Assembly: GCA_963832965.1 (NCBI GenBank) | Contig: CAWHVW010000002.1 | Location: forward strand, 1,320,112-1,384,111 | Source: CAWACP01 sp963832965 | GTDB taxonomy: Bacteria; Acidobacteriota; Terriglobia; Bryobacterales; Bryobacteraceae | Reading direction: 5' to 3' | DNA length: 64,000 nt | Shown: positions 17,290 to 25,587 of the stretch, one piece after another | How positions within the stretch are numbered: position 1 is the first letter of the stretch | How the letters are laid out: every line of letters begins with the position of its first letter | Notes under the pieces: generated by a model | Told to the model about the DNA's origin: nothing | Seen by the model: only the letters and a program-made list of their open reading frames with translations | Databases searched by the model: none | Position numbers and translations under genes: made by a program

Positions 17290-18387
17290 TCACTTTACCA
17301 CCCACGCGTCCACGGCGAACTCGTCCCCGGTGATCTGATGCAGGCGGACATCGCGAAACAAAATAGCGTCCTTGCGGTGTCTCCGCCCAGTGCCGCCCAC
17401 CACCGGCAGAGAGTGCATGCCCCCCAGAATCTTTGGCGCGTAATAGAAGAAGATCTTGTCCACCACGCCGGCTTCCAGCGCCGCCCAGTTCACCTTGCTG
17501 CCCGCCTCGATCATCAATGATCGGTATTGCTCCCTGGCCAGAAATTCCACCACCTGGCGCAAGTCCGTTCGGCCACCGGGCCCGTCGGCCACCAGCACCC
17601 GCACGCCGCGCGTTTCGAGCTGCCGGCGGCGATCCAGCGACGATGCTGAAGTAGTGGCCACCAGGACGTCGTCCGCGGCGGACATCACCATGCGCGAATC
17701 GAGCGGAAGGCGCAGCGTGGAATCCACCACGATGCGCAGCAGCGGGCGGCTGCGCTCGAGGCCGGTCCGGTCAGTCAAGAGCGGGTCGTCGCTCAACAGC
17801 GTGCCGATGCCGGTGAGAATGGCGTCGTGCAGGTGGCGCACCTGTTGCACGTGGGCGCGGGCCTGCGCGCTGGTGATCCAGCCGGAGTTGTCCTCGGGCG
17901 CGGCGATCTTGCCGTCCAGGGTCACCGCGGATTTCAGCGTCACCAGCGGCCGTCCATTGCGCATGGCGAAAACGAAGGCGTCGTTGAGCTGCTCGGCTTC
18001 GCCCGTGTATTCAGCCGCGATCTCCATGGGAATGCCCGCGGCCTCCAGACGCCGCATGCCCTCGCCCGCTACCAATGGATTCGGATCGCGCATCGCCACG
18101 GTCACTCGAGAGACGCCCGCGGCGATCACCGCGTCGGCGCACGGAGGGGTCCGTCCCTGATGCGAACAGGGTTCCAGCGTGAGATACAGTTCCGCGCCGC
18201 GCGCTCGTTCGCCGGCCTGCTCCAGCGCGATCACTTCGGCGTGTTTCACGCCCGCCCACGTATGGTATCCGCGTCCCACCACCTCGCCATCCCGCACCAC
18301 CACCGCGCCCACGACTGGGTTGGGACTGGTACGTCCGGCGCCGAGGCGCGCCAGCGCCAGCGCCTCCTCCATGAAAGGCGATTTCAT
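17290..18387 (-). CDS. ribD: Riboflavin biosynthesis deaminase/reductase RibD
   Basis: This 365-residue bifunctional enzyme deaminates and then reduces the GTP-derived pyrimidine intermediate. The N-terminal cytidine-deaminase domain has TSPNPVVGAVVV, the zinc residues in HAE and the PCSHQGRTPPCADAVI block. The C-terminal RibD_C reductase has TLKSAVTLDGKIA and GIGTLLSDDPLLT. Its start overlaps the ftsY stop by four bases, so it is coupled to ftsY. Together with the RibF fusion at 7.6-9.3 kb, two of the flavin genes lie in this window. Confidence 0.94.
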   Translation of the reverse strand: MKSPFMEEALALARLGAGRTSPNPVVGAVVVRDGEVVGRGYHTWAGVKHAEVIALEQAGERARGAELYLTLEPCSHQGRTPPCADAVIAAGVSRVTVAMRDPNPLVAGEGMRRLEAAGIPMEIAAEYTGEAEQLNDAFVFAMRNGRPLVTLKSAVTLDGKIAAPEDNSGWITSAQARAHVQQVRHLHDAILTGIGTLLSDDPLLTDRTGLERSRPLLRIVVDSTLRLPLDSRMVMSAADDVLVATTSASSLDRRRQLETRGVRVLVADGPGGRTDLRQVVEFLAREQYRSLMIEAGSKVNWAALEAGVVDKIFFYYAPKILGGMHSLPVVGGTGRRHRKDAILFRDVRLHQITGDEFAVDAWVVK

Positions 18388-19340
18388 TTGGGTTCGAATA
18401 TGGACGCGATGAACTGTTCCGGATCGAAAGGCAGCAGATCGTCCGCCTTCTCGCCCACGCCGATGTAGCGGATGGGCAGATTCAGCTCGCGGGTGATGGC
18501 CACCACCACGCCGCCTTTCGCCGTGCCGTCCAGCTTGGTGAGCACGATGCCGGTAACCCCGCTGGATTCGGTGAAGCGACGCGCCTGCTCGAGGCCGTTC
18601 TGCCCCGTTGTCGCATCCAGCACCAGCAGCACTTCATGGGGCGCACCGGACACCACGCGCGTGGCGGTCCGGCGCATCTTCTCCAGCTCCGCCATCAGAT
18701 TTTCTTTGGTATGCAGCCGCCCGGCGGTGTCCACAATCACATAATCCACTTTGCGGGCTTTGGCCGCCTGCAAGGCGTCGAAGATTACCGCGCTGGGGTC
18801 CGCCCCGGATTTCTGACGGATCACCTCGGTTCCGGTGCGCTGGCCCCACACTTCGAGCTGTTCGATGGCCGCGGCGCGAAACGTGTCGGCGGCGCAGAGC
18901 AGCACCTTGCGGCCTTCGGACTGGTATCGCCGCGCCAGCTTGCCGATGGTGGTGGTCTTGCCGGAGCCGTTCACGCCCACTACCATCACCACGGCGGGGG
19001 GCTCGGCCACATGCGGCATGGGGCGCTCGGCGCCTTCCAGAACTTCCAGCAGATGCTCGCGAATCAGGCGCTTCAATTCCTCGCCGTCGCCAAGCTGGTG
19101 GCGCTCCACGCGCTCGCGCAAGCGGTCGACAATCTCCGTCGTGGTGGCTACGCCGATGTCCGCGGTGTACAGCGTCTCTTCGATTTCGTCGAGAACCGCC
19201 GCGTCGATTTCCTTGCGGCCGGCGAGCGCGTCCTCCAGCCGGTCCAGCAGGCCCGAACGGGTTTTCTGAATGCCTGCTTTAAGACGGTCGAGCAGTCCCG
19301 GTTCCTGCGAAACCGAGCCGAACAGGGTCTGGATGGCCAT
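18384..19340 (-). CDS. ftsY: Signal recognition particle receptor FtsY
   Basis: This SRP-family GTPase docks ribosome-SRP complexes at the membrane. The 318-residue protein lacks the long acidic A domain of E. coli FtsY. It has the helical N domain (about 10-95) and the G domain with VNGSGKTTTIGKLA (P-loop), LLCAADTFRAAAIEQL, DYVIVDTAGRLHTK, LTKLDGTAKGG and IGVGEKADDLLPFD. It overlaps ribD by four bases. Confidence 0.95.
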   Translation of the reverse strand: MAIQTLFGSVSQEPGLLDRLKAGIQKTRSGLLDRLEDALAGRKEIDAAVLDEIEETLYTADIGVATTTEIVDRLRERVERHQLGDGEELKRLIREHLLEVLEGAERPMPHVAEPPAVVMVVGVNGSGKTTTIGKLARRYQSEGRKVLLCAADTFRAAAIEQLEVWGQRTGTEVIRQKSGADPSAVIFDALQAAKARKVDYVIVDTAGRLHTKENLMAELEKMRRTATRVVSGAPHEVLLVLDATTGQNGLEQARRFTESSGVTGIVLTKLDGTAKGGVVVAITRELNLPIRYIGVGEKADDLLPFDPEQFIASIFEPK

Positions 19341-19364
19341 GCGCTTGTAACTATCTTACAGACG

Positions 19365-19386
19365 GGGGACAGACGGGTGCGTCCCC
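19365..19386. repeat. Short hairpin between ftsY and the radical SAM gene
   Basis: GGGGAC at 19365-19370 pairs with GTCCCC at 19381-19386 across a ten-base loop. It lies between the radical SAM stop and the ftsY start. It resembles the short G-rich palindromes scattered in acidobacterial intergenic DNA and may act as a terminator or be a repeat copy. Confidence 0.4.
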
Positions 19387-19393
19387 AATCGCC

Positions 19394-20497
19394 TCAGACC
19401 GCTGTTAGAATGCTTCGCCCGGGGGACCCAGCCGTCCGTCTCCTTCCCGGCTGATACGCGCACCGCGGATCTTCCGCCAGATAGTTTCCAGTAAGGGCGT
19501 GAGCCCGGGAACGAGATCCCCCGCAAATGTTGCGGTACTCGCACTGGCCGCATTTGCCCTCGCGCTGGTTGATATCGCGGAGGGAACGGAACAGCTCCGA
19601 GTTGCGGTAGACATCCACCAGAGAATCGTGAAGCACGTTGCCCGCGGAGATGGGCAGGAATCCGCTGGGATAAATCTCACCGGTGTGGGACACGAACAGG
19701 AAGCCCTTGCCGTCGCTGACGCCCGCCGTCCGGTACATCATTTTGCGGGAGGGACTTTCGACGTGCCCGTCCTCCTTCAACCGCTGCGCCACATAGCGCC
19801 GGTAGTGCATGGCTTCGGTGGTTTTCACATCGTACGATGAGGTGCGCGAGACCTGGTACAGCGATTCGAATACCTGCTCGTATTCCTCCGGCGTGAGATC
19901 GTCACTGGCCTGCGCGCGGCCGGTTACGACGAGGAAGAAAAGGCTCCACATGCGGGCGCCCACTTCTTCCACCATGACGGCCATTTCCCGGATCTTGTGC
20001 ATGTTGCGGCGGGTGATGGTGGTCTGCACCTGCGTTTCCAGCCCAATCATCTGCGCCTCCCGAAGCGCCACCATGGCGCGACGAAAAGACCCATGCACGC
20101 CGCGGAAGCTGTCGTGCGTTTCGGCGTCCGGTCCGTCCACGCTGACGGCCATCCGCGATACTCCGCACTTCCTGAAGCGGCGCACCGCCTCCGCCGTCAG
20201 CAGCGGGGTCGCGCTGGGGCTGACATTGGTGCGCAGGCCGAGACTCACGCTGTAGTCCATCAGATCGAAAAGATCCGGCCGCTGCAGCGGATCACCACCC
20301 GTGAAAACCATCAGAGGACTGCCGAAGCGTTGCACTTCTTCCAGGAATGCGCGAGCCTGCCCGGTGGTGAGTTCGTTCGGGTTGCGCAGCGGCTGGGCGG
20401 AGGCACGGCAGTGCGCGCAGCTCAGATCGCAGGCCTGGGTGGTCTCCCAGATCACCAGCATGGGCGACATATCGAAGTTCATGGGCACGGAATTCAC
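19394..20497 (-). CDS. Radical SAM/SPASM protein (NirJ/AhbD-like, TIGR04053-type)
   Basis: This 367-residue radical SAM enzyme has the iron-sulfur motif CDLSCAHC (residues 23-30), FTGGDPLQRPD (SAM contact), SVDGPDAETHDSFRG, and a C-terminal SPASM-type cysteine set in GKCGQCEYRNICGGSRSRA. The layout matches heme-d1/siroheme-modifying NirJ/AhbD relatives and the TIGR04053 group; the substrate is unknown. Starts at GTG 20497 or GTG 20488 are possible; AAGGCGGTG upstream supports one of the two. No heme or RiPP precursor gene is adjacent. Confidence 0.82.
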   Translation of the reverse strand: MNSVPMNFDMSPMLVIWETTQACDLSCAHCRASAQPLRNPNELTTGQARAFLEEVQRFGSPLMVFTGGDPLQRPDLFDLMDYSVSLGLRTNVSPSATPLLTAEAVRRFRKCGVSRMAVSVDGPDAETHDSFRGVHGSFRRAMVALREAQMIGLETQVQTTITRRNMHKIREMAVMVEEVGARMWSLFFLVVTGRAQASDDLTPEEYEQVFESLYQVSRTSSYDVKTTEAMHYRRYVAQRLKEDGHVESPSRKMMYRTAGVSDGKGFLFVSHTGEIYPSGFLPISAGNVLHDSLVDVYRNSELFRSLRDINQREGKCGQCEYRNICGGSRSRAHALTGNYLAEDPRCAYQPGRRRTAGSPGRSILTAV

Positions 20498-20627
20498 CGC
20501 CTTATGCCATGAAAGGGCAATCGGGCGGCCAAAGGCGATTCGGCCGATTTTGGCGGGAATTGCTCAATTCGGACCCGGGAGGGCTTTGGTGAACCGCTGC
20601 GAAATGGGTGAAATGCCCCAGGAATGA

Positions 20628-20963
20628 TCAGCTGGTCTGGGGCAGGTTCCGGGCGCGGCCCGACTCGGTATTAGACATGTTGCGATTGCAGACCGGCTCG
20701 AGTTCCTGGATCAGACGATCCTGGCGGGCAAACCGGGCATGAGCCGAGCAGACCTCAAAGGTGAAGCCGGTGGGCGAACGGTCGGCCACGGCGCGGTTCG
20801 CCGCCTGCAGATGGGCAAGCAGAGCCGCTTTGATGTTTTCGCTTTCCCCGACGAATATCCACTCGCGTGCGTTCGACAGTCCATAGACACCCGCTGATGG
20901 TGGCGCGTACCGCTCAATCAACAACTCCGAAAACGTCGATGCCACGTAGTTCTGAAAAGGCAA
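20628..20963 (-). CDS. Small protein, possibly GIY-YIG-like
   Basis: This is a 111-residue protein. GVYGLSNAREWIFVGESENI followed by ALLAHL looks like a degenerate GIY-YIG nuclease core (GVY and FVG strands), and RQDRLIQELEPVCN resembles the following helix. The catalytic arginine and glutamate pattern is not clear, so nuclease activity is doubtful. The likely start is TTG at 20963, since GGAGAG lies a few bases upstream. The surrounding 130 bases to the radical SAM gene show nothing else. Confidence 0.5.
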   Translation of the reverse strand: MPFQNYVASTFSELLIERYAPPSAGVYGLSNAREWIFVGESENIKAALLAHLQAANRAVADRSPTGFTFEVCSAHARFARQDRLIQELEPVCNRNMSNTESGRARNLPQTS

Positions 20964-21062
20964 ATCTCTCCGATGCCGCGGCCGGACGGGCCGGGCTGTG
21001 CTGCGTGGTGAGTATGCGCCGCGCTGCCGGGGAAGTCAATGAAATAATGGTCTTAGCGATTT

Positions 21063-21902
21063 ATGCAAACCGGAGAATTCAGCAGAACGGCGCGCGCCGC
21101 GGCCTTGCATCGCGCTGTTCATCAGGTGCTGGAGAACGGCCTGATTTTCGCCGATCCGCTGGCGGTGCGCATCCTTGGGGAAGATCCCGGCAGCATCGCT
21201 CGCGACGCTGAGAAATACGAGCCGGGCCGAAGGATGAGGATTTTTATCGCCGTCAGAACGCGCTTCGCCGAAGACGCTCTGGCAGCGGCGGTGGAGCGGG
21301 GCGTCAGTCAACTGGTGGTGCTGGGCGCCGGCCTGGACACGTACGCATATCGCGGCGAGCTGCGCGACCGCCTGCGTATTTTCGAGGTGGACCATCCGGC
21401 CACGCAGGAGTGGAAGCGCCGCTCCCTCGCCGATGCGTCGATCCCCTCGCCGGCCGGACTGACCTTCGCTCCGGTCGATTTCGAACGTGAGACGCTGGCC
21501 GATGGCCTGGGGGCTGCCGGTTTCGATCCGGCGCGGCCAACGTTCTTTACGTGGCTGGGAGTGGTGCCTTACCTGACCGAGGAAGCGATCTGGTCGATGC
21601 TGCGCTTCATCGCGGGCCTGCCCACTGGCGCGCAGGTGGTGTTCGACTACGGCAATCCCCCGGATTCCCTGTCGCCGGAAATGCGCCTCAGCCATGACCA
21701 GCGCGCCGCGCGCGTGGCCGCCGCCGGCGAGTCCTTCAAGACATATTTTGAAGCGGATCAGCTTCGCGTCAAACTAACCGGAGCCGGGTTCAGGGACGTC
21801 GAGGACCTGGGCCCGCCGGAGTTCGCCGCGCGCTACTTCCCCCAACGCGCCGCGTCCGTTCCCGCGAAGGGCGGCCACATTGTGCGCGCGTCGACGGTCT
21901 GA
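21063..21902 (+). CDS. Class I SAM-dependent methyltransferase (PPM1/TIGR00027-type)
   Basis: This 279-residue methyltransferase belongs to the leucine-carboxyl-methyltransferase-like family common in mycobacteria and Acidobacteriota. Motifs are SRTARAAALHRAVHQVLEN, FADPLAVRILG, VRTRFAEDAL, the SAM-binding LVVLGAGLDTYAYR, EVDHPATQEWKR and FTWLGVVPYLTEEAI. The substrate is probably a small molecule and is unknown. It stands alone, with about 100 bases before the next gene. Confidence 0.88.
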   Translation: MQTGEFSRTARAAALHRAVHQVLENGLIFADPLAVRILGEDPGSIARDAEKYEPGRRMRIFIAVRTRFAEDALAAAVERGVSQLVVLGAGLDTYAYRGELRDRLRIFEVDHPATQEWKRRSLADASIPSPAGLTFAPVDFERETLADGLGAAGFDPARPTFFTWLGVVPYLTEEAIWSMLRFIAGLPTGAQVVFDYGNPPDSLSPEMRLSHDQRAARVAAAGESFKTYFEADQLRVKLTGAGFRDVEDLGPPEFAARYFPQRAASVPAKGGHIVRASTV

Positions 21903-22013
21903 ATGGCTGGACAACCGGCCATCCTTGGGGTATAGTTCGTAGACTGAATGGGGCGCGCGGAACCTCGTACGCCGCAAATCAAAACATAACGAAAAGAGGA
22001 TTATAAATCAGCC

Positions 22014-22793
22014 ATGACCACGCGTCTGTTTGCTGCAGCAACACTCCTGTTCGCGGCCACCACCGTGTCCGCTCAGGGGTACAAGTATCTGACTTCCGTC
22101 GCCACCTTCAAAGTGGCGCCAGGAAAGGAGAACGCCTTCGTCGAAAAGGGAAAGGCCTTTGCGCCGACACTCGACAAACTGATGGAGTCCGGCGTTGTCC
22201 TCGCCTACGGCATCGATGTCGACATGCTTCATGTTCCGGGAAATAACAACGTCGATTTCTGGGTGGTAATCCCCAATTTCGATGCCATGGACAAGGAGGA
22301 GGGCGCGATTCAGGAGTTCATCAAAGCGAACCCTGGCCTGATGGGGGACCTGACTGCCATGACCGATATGAGCGCTCACCATGATCTCGTCGTCCGAACC
22401 CGGGAGAACGGTCGCAACAGCGTCCCCGCGGGCTCCAAGCCGATCGAAGACTTCGATATGGTGCGCGTCAAGCCCGGACACATGCAGGACTTTGTAACGA
22501 TGTTCAAGAAATATGATCAGCCGGTCTACGATAAACTCGTCGCCGATGGGGTGATCTATGCCTACGAAATGGACACCGAGGCCGTGCACACGATGGAGCC
22601 CGGTCTGGTCTGGGTCATCGTGACCATGCCCAACCTCGGAGCCAAGGACAAGGTGAACGCCGCCTTCGACGAAGCCGACAAGAAGCTCTCCGATGGCGAG
22701 CGCGACATGAACGAAAAGGTCTACCTGGATACGGTAGTTCTCGGTTCACACCGCGACAGCCTGTCCACCAGCGTCGTCTATAAAGCGAAATAG
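22014..22793 (+). CDS. Secreted protein with two ferredoxin-like (dimeric alpha/beta barrel-type) halves
   Basis: This 259-residue protein has a signal peptide (about residues 1-20, cleavage after VSA). The mature part reads as two related halves: FKVAPGKENAFVEKGKAFAP, LAYGIDVDML and FWVVIPNFDAMDKEE; then VRVKPGHMQDFVTMFKKYDQ, YAYEMDTEAV and VWVIVTMPNLGAKDK. That periodicity suggests an internal duplication of a ferredoxin-like domain. Function is unknown. AAGAGGA about 12 bases before the ATG is the likely ribosome-binding site. Confidence 0.6.
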   Translation: MTTRLFAAATLLFAATTVSAQGYKYLTSVATFKVAPGKENAFVEKGKAFAPTLDKLMESGVVLAYGIDVDMLHVPGNNNVDFWVVIPNFDAMDKEEGAIQEFIKANPGLMGDLTAMTDMSAHHDLVVRTRENGRNSVPAGSKPIEDFDMVRVKPGHMQDFVTMFKKYDQPVYDKLVADGVIYAYEMDTEAVHTMEPGLVWVIVTMPNLGAKDKVNAAFDEADKKLSDGERDMNEKVYLDTVVLGSHRDSLSTSVVYKAK

Positions 22794-22844
22794 CGGGTCC
22801 TTCCACGGCCGTGGGCGGGCGAGTCAGCGGACCGCCCGCTCTCT

Positions 22845-22904
22845 GGTACTTTCAGAGCCCCATCGGTACCTTTTGGCCAGCGGTCTGGTACGGCCCTTGG
22901 TACC
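22845..22904 (+). promoter_or_regulatory. Cluster of four GGTAC sites
   Basis: GGTAC occurs at 22845, 22865, 22887 and 22899; two copies are the palindrome GGTACC and two read TCTGGTAC (42 bases apart). Start-to-start distances are 20, 22 and 12 bases, close to whole helical turns, as expected for a regulator binding one face of the DNA. It lies directly upstream of the small PEP-CTERM-like gene. The identity of the regulator is unknown. Confidence 0.5.
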
Positions 22905-22931
22905 GGACGAATTGTTACCGCCCGGCTATTC

Positions 22932-23228
22932 GTGCTCTCGCGGGCCGTGGCTAAGATTCAACCAGTGCCGGAGAGAACCAAAACATCAAAAACCTACCCG
23001 TTTCGATGGCTGGTTCGGCCCATGGTGCTTCTGGTTGTTTGCGCATCCGGATTTGCTTCGACCATTACGCCGGACCGCGGGAACCTTGTCCTGAACGGCG
23101 ACGCCAGGCCCGCGCCCGTCGCTGCCGCAATTCCGCGCATTTCTCCCACGGAATCGGACAGCATGTCGCTGCTGGGGCTTTCCCTGATCGGTCTGGCGTT
23201 CCTGCTGGGGAAGAGGCTGAACCCGTGA
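22932..23228 (+). CDS. Miniature exported protein with PEP-CTERM-like tail
   Basis: This is a 98-residue frame from GTG 22932; an ATG at 23022 would give about 68 residues. It has a hydrophobic signal-like segment (MVLLVVCASGFAST), then only about 35 polar residues. The C-terminal segment MSLLGLSLIGLAFLLGKRL is a hydrophobic helix ending in basic residues, like an exosortase sorting signal. The usual PEP motif is replaced by PTESDS. It is either a tiny sorted surface peptide or a small membrane protein. Confidence 0.5.
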   Translation: MLSRAVAKIQPVPERTKTSKTYPFRWLVRPMVLLVVCASGFASTITPDRGNLVLNGDARPAPVAAAIPRISPTESDSMSLLGLSLIGLAFLLGKRLNP

Positions 23229-23231
23229 TGG

Positions 23232-23600
23232 TTACCAGCGCGGCTCGCGCCTACCGCGGTTGTATCCGCCCCCGCCGCCGCTGCCACCACCCGGTCCACG
23301 CCCCCGGCCGCCGCCGCCACCACCGCCGCCACCACCGCCGCCCGGAGCCCGTTCGGCCCGTGGGCGCGCTTCGTTGACATTGATCGCCCGGCCGTTGATC
23401 TCGCGGCCATTGAGTGCGCCGATCGCTTTGGCGGCCTCGGCCGCGTTCGTCATCTCGACGAAGGCGAATCCACGCGGCTGCCCGGTGTCGCGGTCTCTGA
23501 CAATGCTGACCCTCTCCACGGCCCCAAACTCGCCGAATGCGGACTCCAGCTCAGCCTCGTTCGTTTGATACGACAGGTTTCCTACAAATACGTTGGTCAT
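23232..23600 (-). CDS. RRM-type RNA-binding protein with Gly/Arg-rich tail
   Basis: This 122-residue protein starts TNVFVGNLSYQTNEAELE (RNP2) and has RDTGQPRGFAFVEM (RNP1), a single RRM of the cyanobacterial Rbp/cold-inducible type. It is followed by a C-terminal tail dominated by Gly and Arg, including a run of about 12 glycines. It binds RNA and often accumulates in the cold. The ATG at 23600 is chosen because AGGAG lies seven bases upstream. It is convergent with the mini-protein gene. Confidence 0.9.
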   Translation of the reverse strand: MTNVFVGNLSYQTNEAELESAFGEFGAVERVSIVRDRDTGQPRGFAFVEMTNAAEAAKAIGALNGREINGRAINVNEARPRAERAPGGGGGGGGGGGGRGRGPGGGSGGGGGYNRGRREPRW

Positions 23601-23765
23601 TCCCACTCCTGAGCACTGCAATTACTGTGCAGTCGCTTACACCGGCAAGCTAAATCCCGGCCCCAAAACATCGCGGACAGAGGTAACTGCGGGCGGTCCG
23701 TTCAGCATACCACCCACTGATAATTACGGGCAATCGTAAAGCGCGAGGTGCGGCCCGGAAGGTGC

Positions 23766-23804
23766 TTACCGAACCGCAACGGTGACGGAGCGGCATCCTG
23801 CTAG
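23766..23804 (+). repeat. Dispersed repeat copy (CCGAACCGCAACGGTGACGG core)
   Basis: TTACCGAACCGCAACGGTG continues ACGGAGCGG and ends ATCCTGCTAG. The same core occurs at 28131-28160 (reverse), 42343-42404 (reverse plus forward) and 47343-47370 (forward). This copy shares the right end CCTGCTAG with the 47.3-kb element but lacks the intervening bases. It lies downstream of the secreted TIG-like gene. Confidence 0.65.
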
Positions 23805-23835
23805 AGGGGCAGGAGGCCGCTTCCGTGTCCGGACC

Positions 23836-25455
23836 TCACTGATAGGTGACGAACGAATCATACGAGACGGACGTCGACGCGAATCCGTAGTCGAGCCCCG
23901 TAGCCGCGAAGGTCGTATATGGCGACGAGTTGCCGACTTCAAGCAATCCTGACCCGAATCCGTCGATAGTTGTGCTGACCGGAAGCTGGAGCAATACATC
24001 CGGCCCAACCGTGAACGTGCCCTGGGCAACTGGCACGGTGCAGGTGAAAAGCGCGCCAACTTCCGGCGGTCCAATCTGCGCTGAAAGTCCCGTGATCTTC
24101 GCGAAACTGCCAGGCGCCCCACCGGTCCAGTTCACGGTCACGCCGCCTGTGCGCGAGACGGTCGTAATACTGGTTTCGTTCGTCCAGGTGAAGGCCTGCT
24201 CAGGCACAGTCAGATTCAACGAGAACGCCCCCACGTCGGCTCCGCCTGCCCCATTGTTAATTGCATAGCCGCCGGGACTAAGAAAAGTGGACGTGTTTTT
24301 GGTCGAATACGCGCCCTTCTGCGAGGCGATGGGCAGCATGGGCTGGGGTCCGTTTGGACCGGTATTATTGATCATCGGACCGGCATCCAGTCCCGTGAAG
24401 ACCGGAATGGTCGGCGTTGACCCTCCCGAATAGGTGCTCACGATACACGATCCGATGGCCGCCACCTGGAAGCTGGTTGTCCCGAAGAAAGTGAGTGGCT
24501 GAAGATTGATAAAGCTCGCGCTGCCGGAGTCGGCGCTGGTGGTCCCCAGGATCGGAAACGTCTCCGAGGTTCGGTTCAGGCTAATGGAGCCCAGGTTGAC
24601 CGAAGCCTTTGAAAATATCTCCGACCAGACCGTGGACGAAAGGCCGTTGGCATCCGAGCACACGCGATTCGGATCGGTGGTAACCGGCATCGTCGTAGTG
24701 GGGCTGGCAACATTGTTAATGACGAGCGTCACCGGAACGCTGCATCCGGTAACCCCCGCTGGCACGGTGAACACGACCTGATTGATCCCCGCGCAGCAAC
24801 CCGAGGGGCCCTGATAACCGGTGGCCACCTTTTGCCCGCCGACAAAGAGGTCCAGCGGAATGCCGGTCAGGTTGATTGCCTGGGGCTGGTCGGCGTCGTT
24901 GTACGGCAAAGCGCCGAGTCCCGTACCCCAGATGATCACCGGATCGCCTGGCATTGCCGCTGCCGTGGGATTGAAAACCTGCCCGTTGACATCGGTAATG
25001 ACCCCCGGTCCATCCCCCTGATAATTGACCGAGAACGTGCCGAAGCTGTTGGCAACCACTTCAACGTTGTAAAGCGCGCTGGTGACGCCCTTGTAGGTGA
25101 CACTGACCTGCACGGTTCCCACCGGCGTGGTGGACGGCATAACCGCGGCAACCTGACTGGCGATGGTAAAGATCATGGGAGCCTGAACGGTGTTCCCGTT
25201 CGCCGTGACATTCACGGACGTGTCGCTGAGTGTGGTACCGATGGGGAATGCGGTGGGTTTCTGGATCGCCGCCGGACCCAGGTTGGTTCCAAAAACCGTG
25301 AACATGGAACCCTGCGCAATCCCTGCATTTGGCATCCCCTGTTGGGCTTCGCTGGCCGCGTTTTGAACGCCGCTGACTGTCCTTATGGTGGGAGTCTGCG
25401 CGAACAAGCCGACGCCAAGCGATGCATAGAGCAATCCTGCAAAAAGCGATCTCAT
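23836..25455 (-). CDS. Secreted acidobacterial protein with IPT/TIG-like repeats
   Basis: This is a protein of about 539 residues: a signal peptide (MRSLFAGLLYASLGVGLFAQ), then PTIRTVSGVQNAASEAQQG and SMFTVFGTNLGPA. That opening belongs to the large acidobacterial extracellular family with IPT/TIG-like beta-sandwiches (VPAGVTGCSVPVTLVINNV). The C-terminal half is a second beta-rich region. It is probably a surface or extracellular adhesion or structural protein. The ATG at 25455 begins the signal peptide, and GGAGG lies upstream. Function is unknown. Confidence 0.75.
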   Translation of the reverse strand: MRSLFAGLLYASLGVGLFAQTPTIRTVSGVQNAASEAQQGMPNAGIAQGSMFTVFGTNLGPAAIQKPTAFPIGTTLSDTSVNVTANGNTVQAPMIFTIASQVAAVMPSTTPVGTVQVSVTYKGVTSALYNVEVVANSFGTFSVNYQGDGPGVITDVNGQVFNPTAAAMPGDPVIIWGTGLGALPYNDADQPQAINLTGIPLDLFVGGQKVATGYQGPSGCCAGINQVVFTVPAGVTGCSVPVTLVINNVASPTTTMPVTTDPNRVCSDANGLSSTVWSEIFSKASVNLGSISLNRTSETFPILGTTSADSGSASFINLQPLTFFGTTSFQVAAIGSCIVSTYSGGSTPTIPVFTGLDAGPMINNTGPNGPQPMLPIASQKGAYSTKNTSTFLSPGGYAINNGAGGADVGAFSLNLTVPEQAFTWTNETSITTVSRTGGVTVNWTGGAPGSFAKITGLSAQIGPPEVGALFTCTVPVAQGTFTVGPDVLLQLPVSTTIDGFGSGLLEVGNSSPYTTFAATGLDYGFASTSVSYDSFVTYQ

Positions 25456-25587
25456 GGTGTTTCCGTGCCTCCGTCCGATGGATAGGTTGGGGGAAAAGCC
25501 ACCTGCCTGGCTTCCCCACGTTGTGTCGGATGTTAGCATGATTCCGAGTCGCGGTCCACAAGGAAAATCATTCGAATACCGCAGCAG

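Noticed and set aside
23260..23360. CRISPR-like or tandem DNA repeat in the CCGCCGCCACC stretch
   Set aside because: It is the glycine-rich coding tail of the RRM protein read on the other strand, not a spacer-repeat array.
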